Shown here: positions 55,994-59,858 of the stretch, piece by piece
Position numbering within the stretch: position 1 is the stretch's first letter
How the letters are laid out: every line of letters starts with the position of its first letter
Source: an uncultured Alphaproteobacteria bacterium
GTDB lineage: Bacteria; Pseudomonadota; Alphaproteobacteria; HIMB59
Assembly: GCA_902521485.1 (NCBI GenBank)
Contig: CABYRQ010000003.1
Span: 1-59,858 of the forward strand
Length of the DNA stretch: 59,858 nucleotides
Reading direction: 5' to 3'
The notes under the pieces: model-generated
What the model saw: only the letters and a program-made list of their open reading frames with translations
Told to the model about the DNA's origin: nothing
Database searches by the model: none
Made by a program: the position numbers and the translations under genes

Positions 55994-56439
55994 TAAAAGA
56001 AATAGACTCTTATGACACAAGATTTCATTTAAAAATTGGTATAATTTTTATTTTTGTTTTAACTACTGTCTACTTTCTGTTTAAATATTCAAATAATAAA
56101 AACTCTATGCCTTTTGTTGCGACGTTCAATTATATTGAAGGAATTAACAAAAATACTGATGTTCAAATATCAGGTATTAAAATTGGAGGTATTAATAAGA
56201 TAATATTATCAACAGATGGCGTTATTGTTTATGGATATATTGATAGAGATTATAACATCCCTGAGGATTCAATATTAAAAATTAAAAGTGATGGTATTTT
56301 TGGAAAAAAAACAATATCTATAGAACCAGGTTTCGGTGATTTTTTAAATAAATCAAATGAACAATATGTGTTTAATCATACACAAGACTCATATTCAGTT
56401 GATACATTCCTCAGATATTTAAGTGATATAAATGAATAA
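55978..56439 (+). CDS. mlaD: MlaD-like MCE-domain lipid transport protein, copy 1
   Basis: A 153-residue protein with one transmembrane helix (about residues 20-35, IGIIFIFVLTTVYFLF) and a periplasmic MCE domain: VATFNYIEGINKNTDVQISG, IKIGGINKI, then IPEDSILKIKSDGIFGKKTI and SIEPGFG. MlaD hexamers carry phospholipids between membranes with the MlaFE ABC transporter, which is not in this window. The start is a TTG inside the NDUFA12 gene. A second MCE protein follows. Confidence 0.85.
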   Translation: MATKIIKEIDSYDTRFHLKIGIIFIFVLTTVYFLFKYSNNKNSMPFVATFNYIEGINKNTDVQISGIKIGGINKIILSTDGVIVYGYIDRDYNIPEDSILKIKSDGIFGKKTISIEPGFGDFLNKSNEQYVFNHTQDSYSVDTFLRYLSDINE

Positions 56440-56869
56440 AATAAATACAGAATTTGTACTTGGATTATTGATATTGATTGTATCAATAATAAGTATTTAT
56501 TATTTTTCTTCTAAAATAAATCTTCTTAATAAGATCGAAACTTTTCAAATTAATTCTAGTTTCTTTGATATAGGCAACACGAATATAGGCAATGATGTTA
56601 AAATTAATGGTGTAAAAGTAGGTGAGGTTTTAAATATTAAATTAGATCAAGAAACTTACATGGCTATAATTACATCATCTGTTGACAAAAATATTCAGAT
56701 TCCTGATGACTCAGTGTTTAAAGTATCAAATAATGGATTTATAGGATCCTCTTACATAGAAATTAAATTGGGGAATAGTGAGGAATTACTAAAGAATAAT
56801 GACTACTCAGTTAACAATATTGATGCAGTATCTTTGGAAGAAATTATTAATAATTTCATTTTTGATTAG
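56432..56869 (+). CDS. MlaD-like MCE-domain lipid transport protein, copy 2
   Basis: A 145-residue protein built like its upstream neighbour: an N-terminal membrane helix (about 8-26, FVLGLLILIVSIISIYYFS) and an MCE domain with IGNDVKINGVKVGEVLNIKL and IPDDSVFKVSNNGFIGSSYI. The two are clearly paralogous but share few identical residues beyond the MCE core, so the duplication is old. The final DAVSLEEIINNFIF helix is typical of MlaD. It overlaps copy 1 by 8 nt and the DUF2155 gene by 47 nt. Confidence 0.84.
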   Translation: MNKINTEFVLGLLILIVSIISIYYFSSKINLLNKIETFQINSSFFDIGNTNIGNDVKINGVKVGEVLNIKLDQETYMAIITSSVDKNIQIPDDSVFKVSNNGFIGSSYIEIKLGNSEELLKNNDYSVNNIDAVSLEEIINNFIFD

Positions 56870-57161
56870 TATTTCTAATCAAACACTTGCAACTGAAATA
56901 AATAATACAAAGTTACTAATTTTAGACAAATCCTCATCATCTAAATATGAACTTAAATTTTCAGAGACTTACCAATTTAGAAATTTATCATTTGAAATTG
57001 TATCATGCAAAAATATTGAATTTGATAAATATCTTGATAAAGCTGCTTTAATAAGGATATCTCAAAATGATGATATATTTATTGGTTGGTTTTTTAAATT
57101 AACTGATGAATTAAATCTTTATTCTAATAAAATATATGAAATTTCATTAACTGATTGTTAA
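56823..57161 (+). CDS. DUF2155-family periplasmic protein
   Basis: I take ATG 56823 (112 aa) because it places a clean signal peptide at the N-terminus (LWKKLLIISFLISISNQTLA, cleavage near LA-TE); the longer frame from 56799 has none so close. The mature domain has TKLLILDKSSSSKYELKFSE, FEIVSCKNIE and a C-terminal IFIGWFFKLTDELN to ISLTDC, matching DUF2155 (LDKxTG..., FSGWMFASSP, WVLDC). The two cysteines may form a disulfide. The family is of unknown function and recurs next to mlaD and accBC in alphaproteobacteria. Confidence 0.82.
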   Translation: MQYLWKKLLIISFLISISNQTLATEINNTKLLILDKSSSSKYELKFSETYQFRNLSFEIVSCKNIEFDKYLDKAALIRISQNDDIFIGWFFKLTDELNLYSNKIYEISLTDC

Positions 57162-58501
57162 TTAAATCTAGAAATATTTTTTTCTAGCCAATTTGTATTA
57201 TATATACCGTCGATAAAATCTTTTTGGTTTAAAATCCATTTATGTAATGCAATATTTGTATCTATACCATCAATAATAATTTCATCCAAAGACCTTTTCA
57301 TTATTGATATAGATTCATTTCTGTCTTTACCTTTAGATATTATTTTTAATACTAGGCTATCATAGTGAGGGTTCACTTTATAATTTGTATATAAGGCAGT
57401 ATCTACTCTAACTCCTCTCCCTCCTGGTACATTAATAAAGTTTACTGTTCCAGGGCTTGGTGAAAAATCTTTAGCATTTTCAGCATTTATTCTACATTCA
57501 ATTGTGTGATTTCTTTTAATCAAACTAGTTAAATTTACTTTATATCCTGCAGCTACCATTATTTGATATTTGACTAAATCAATGTCAAATGCTTCTTCAG
57601 TTACTGGATGTTCAACCTGCAATCTTGTATTCATCTCTATAAAAAATACTTCATTGTCTTGATACAAAAATTCTAAAGTTCCTAAACCCTCATACTTATT
57701 TTCTATAAGTAAATTTTTTATATTTTTCTCTATTTGTTCTAAATTTTTAATTTTTACAAAATCTGAAGGTATTTCCTCTATAATTTTTTGATTTTTGCGT
57801 TGAATTGAGCAGTCTCTTTGACCTATTATTTCAGCATAGTTATGTACAGGATCTGATATAATTTGAAATTCTATATGTTTTGCATTAGTCAAAAATTTTT
57901 CTGCATACATTGTGTCATCTCCAAAATAATTTTTTGCCTCTGCCTTTAATTGAGAGAAAAACTTATCAATTTCATTTTTATTATTAAAAACCCTCATCCC
58001 TTTTCCTCCACCGCCATAGGCGGCTTTGATTACGATAGGAAGACCAATTTCATTAGCTGTTCTTAGAGCTTCATTTGTATTTTCAATATTTTTAGAATTT
58101 TTATCACCTAATATAGGTAATCCAAAATTACTTGCCAAATTTAAAGCATTACTTTTATTACCTAATTCTAAAATAGATTTAGAGCTTGGTCCTATGAACT
58201 TCACTTTGTGAGAATTCAATATTTTTGAAAATTTATCATTTTCACTTAAAAATCCATAACCGGGATGTACAGCATCAGCTCCAGTTATATCAATTGCACT
58301 AATTATACTAGCTATGTTTAAGTAACTACCATTTGGTAGGGCACTACCAACGCATATACTTTCATCAGCAAGTTTTACATGCATTGATTCCGCATCTACA
58401 TTAGAGTGAATTGCTACCGTCTTGATATTTAGCTCTTTGCATGCTCGAATAATTCGAACTGCAATTTCACCTCTATTTGCTACTAATATTTTCTTGAACA
58501 A
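57158..58501 (-). CDS. accC: Acetyl-CoA carboxylase, biotin carboxylase subunit
   Basis: A 447-residue ATP-grasp enzyme carboxylating biotin on AccB. Visible are KKILVANRGEIAVRIIRACK at the N-terminus, HPGYGFLSEN, the ATP loop AAYGGGGKGMRVF (163-169), EKFLTNAKHIEFQI and the active-site block FIEMNTRLQVEHPVTEE. Length is canonical. It directly follows accB with no spacer, and its 3' end overlaps the DUF2155 gene by 4 nt on the other strand. Confidence 0.97.
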   Translation of the reverse strand: MFKKILVANRGEIAVRIIRACKELNIKTVAIHSNVDAESMHVKLADESICVGSALPNGSYLNIASIISAIDITGADAVHPGYGFLSENDKFSKILNSHKVKFIGPSSKSILELGNKSNALNLASNFGLPILGDKNSKNIENTNEALRTANEIGLPIVIKAAYGGGGKGMRVFNNKNEIDKFFSQLKAEAKNYFGDDTMYAEKFLTNAKHIEFQIISDPVHNYAEIIGQRDCSIQRKNQKIIEEIPSDFVKIKNLEQIEKNIKNLLIENKYEGLGTLEFLYQDNEVFFIEMNTRLQVEHPVTEEAFDIDLVKYQIMVAAGYKVNLTSLIKRNHTIECRINAENAKDFSPSPGTVNFINVPGGRGVRVDTALYTNYKVNPHYDSLVLKIISKGKDRNESISIMKRSLDEIIIDGIDTNIALHKWILNQKDFIDGIYNTNWLEKNISRFN

Positions 58502-58936
58502 TTACAATATTTCGAAGAGAGGTTGGCCAAATTCTACTGCTTCTCCATTTTTAATCATTACAGATTTTATTGTGCAATCTCTATCAGATTTAATTTCATT
58601 AAACGTTTTCATAGCTTCTATTAGACAAATTGTGTCACCTTTTTTAATTTTTTGACCTTTTTTAGCAAATGGTGGTGAACTAGGTTTAGGAGTTAAGTAA
58701 ATAATTCCCACCATAGGACTATCAATAGTAATAACTTCTTCGTTTTTATCATTCTTGGTATTCTGACTGCCAGTTTGTAAATTATTTTGATTGTTTTGAT
58801 ATGAACTCTGGTTCACCAAATTGTTAGATATTTCAATAGTATTTATTTTGTTTGATAATTTAATTGATCCTAATTTATTATCCTTTAATTTTTTTATAAG
58901 AATATCAATTGTATCATTTATTTTTTTGTCTAACAT
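58502..58936 (-). CDS. accB: Acetyl-CoA carboxylase biotin carboxyl carrier protein
   Basis: A 144-residue BCCP. The N-terminal third is poorly conserved, followed by an Asn/Gln-rich linker (about 40-65) where other species have a Pro/Ala linker, and the biotinyl domain with IEAMKTFNEIKSD, biotin on Lys110. The thumb region LTPKPSSPPFAKKGQKIKKG is present. Its ATG is 53 nt downstream of dcd on the same strand; a TATATT lies about 7 nt before the ATG. Confidence 0.94.
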   Translation of the reverse strand: MLDKKINDTIDILIKKLKDNKLGSIKLSNKINTIEISNNLVNQSSYQNNQNNLQTGSQNTKNDKNEEVITIDSPMVGIIYLTPKPSSPPFAKKGQKIKKGDTICLIEAMKTFNEIKSDRDCTIKSVMIKNGEAVEFGQPLFEIL

Positions 58937-58989
58937 TACAGAGAATATACCTGATACATTAAAAAATAAAACTCTTATATCTAAGCATA

Positions 58990-59858
58990 CTATTTAAATT
59001 GTTTTGCTAACTTTAAATTTTGATTAAAGTAATTGGATTTAATACTTTTTCCATAACTTTCTTTTTTAATTTCATCAATATTATAATAATTTAGTTGTCC
59101 TACTAGCTGACCGTCTCTTATTATAAAAGGTGTATCATAAGCTCGTAATTCTAGTACGGCTGGTGTACCTGATTTATGATTACCAAACCCAGGATCAAAA
59201 AAACCTGCATAATGTACTCTAAAATTGCCAAAACTATCTTTAAATGGCTCTAGTTCCGCTGCTTGATTATTTTTAACAGTTATTGTTTCTTTAGATCGAA
59301 GGATATAAAACTCGTCTCTTTCAACTATAAAGTAATTGTCTTTGGGAATAATTTTGTCCCAAAATTTGTCTGATTTATAGAAATTAATTTTATTTAAATC
59401 AATTGCAGAAGTAATTTTTTTAGCTTTGTAGGCTGTTATTTGATTTCTTTTAATAGATACAGATATATTAATTTGTCTAATTTTCTCTTCAATATTTAAT
59501 CCTTGAAAAAATCTTATTTGATTTAAAGATATATTTTTCTTTATGATTATACTAAAAGATTGAGGTATAATTTCTAGGTATAACTTACCAGTATAATTAT
59601 AATTTACATAGTCATACTCTTTTCCATTATCAGTAATTATACGAGTAAAAATATCTAATCTACCAGTTGTGCTTTTTGGATTTGATTTACCCATTATATC
59701 ATTTGGTAAATTTAACTTTTCATTTAATTCACACAAATAAATACAATTTTTTTCTAAAAGTTTATTTTGATTTAGATCAATATATGTAAGTGATAATTCT
59801 TTAATAACCTCTGAAATTTTTTTGTTATTTGGAATAAAAGATGCTTTTATTCTATAAC
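58990..59858 (-). CDS. dcd: dCTP deaminase, long alphaproteobacterial form, truncated by window end
   Basis: The minus-strand frame is open to the last base, so the N-terminus lies outside the window; about 289 residues are seen, including an upstream stretch beginning YRIKASFIPNNKKISEVIKE and reading ...LLEKNCIYLCELNEK. The motifs NPKSTTGRLDIFTR, HYAGFFDPGFGNHKSGTPA and IIRDGQLVGQLNYY match the ~360-residue deaminase of alphaproteobacteria, a trimeric dUTPase-fold protein that makes dUTP from dCTP for thymidylate synthesis. It precedes accB and accC on the same strand. Confidence 0.88.
   Translation of the reverse strand, partial: YRIKASFIPNNKKISEVIKELSLTYIDLNQNKLLEKNCIYLCELNEKLNLPNDIMGKSNPKSTTGRLDIFTRIITDNGKEYDYVNYNYTGKLYLEIIPQSFSIIIKKNISLNQIRFFQGLNIEEKIRQINISVSIKRNQITAYKAKKITSAIDLNKINFYKSDKFWDKIIPKDNYFIVERDEFYILRSKETITVKNNQAAELEPFKDSFGNFRVHYAGFFDPGFGNHKSGTPAVLELRAYDTPFIIRDGQLVGQLNYYNIDEIKKESYGKSIKSNYFNQNLKLAKQFK

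Overview
The window is one continuous, very AT-rich (roughly 70% A+T by eye), gene-dense stretch of a bacterial chromosome. The gene families and their order point to an alphaproteobacterium: an NDUFA12-type complex I accessory protein, a DUF2155 protein, the long alphaproteobacterial dCTP deaminase, the order rlmB / tRNA-Tyr / tRNA-Gly / tuf / tRNA-Trp / secE / nusG, and rplQ followed by crcB and rluC. Tiny intergenic gaps, short proteins and AT-biased codons suggest a genome-streamlined, probably free-living marine lineage (SAR11-like or HIMB59/AEGEAN-169-like). The lineage is inference; no rRNA gene is present to place it. No mobile element, CRISPR array, prophage or defence system is visible, and no gene-free stretch exceeds about 110 bases.

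Layout. 1-5.2 kb (+): the end of murD, then ftsW, a class I glutamine amidotransferase, a histone-deacetylase-family hydrolase, xseB and dxs, nearly all overlapping. 5.2-7.1 kb (-): aroC and fabI. 7.2-7.8 kb (+): pdxH. 7.8-11.0 kb (-): an operon of a TauE/SafE exporter, a TIGR02186 protein, a universal stress protein, a 47-codon DUF2256 gene without a normal start codon, pyrE and a small nucleotidyltransferase. 11.0-20.3 kb: a RibD-C/DHFR-like reductase, then a formate oxidation and molybdenum-cofactor island (mobA, fdhD, mobB, moeA, tusA, a LysR regulator, a fused FdsG-FdsB subunit and FdsA). 20.3-21.7 kb (-): an unknown membrane-anchored coiled-coil protein, tRNA-Thr and rlmB. 21.8-50.0 kb (+): the large translation and transcription block from tRNA-Tyr through tuf, rpoBC, the str, S10, spc and alpha operons to rplQ. 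50.0-60 kb: crcB, rluC, lipB(-), tRNA-Leu, mgtE, a phosphohexomutase, a D,D-carboxypeptidase(-), an NDUFA12 homologue, two tandem MlaD-like proteins, a DUF2155 protein, then accC, accB and a truncated dcd on the minus strand.

How the genes work together. The largest unit is the ribosome/RNA polymerase block, compressed so far that most intergenic autoregulatory leaders known from E. coli have no room. The most distinctive metabolic unit is the formate module: MobA, MobB and MoeA make and trim the Mo/W-bis-MGD cofactor, FdhD (possibly supplied by TusA) sulfurates it, and the two-gene NAD-linked formate dehydrogenase uses it, probably under the adjacent LysR regulator.

I do not see a clear, wholly new system. 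The features most worth a second look are: the DUF2256 gene directly behind an amber stop with only a CTG start; the FdhD homologue lacking its second CxxC cysteine; convergent gene ends that overlap in seven of eight cases; promoters whose start sites fall on or next to start codons (leaderless candidates, including rpsL); the absence of rpmD; and the tandem MlaD pair.
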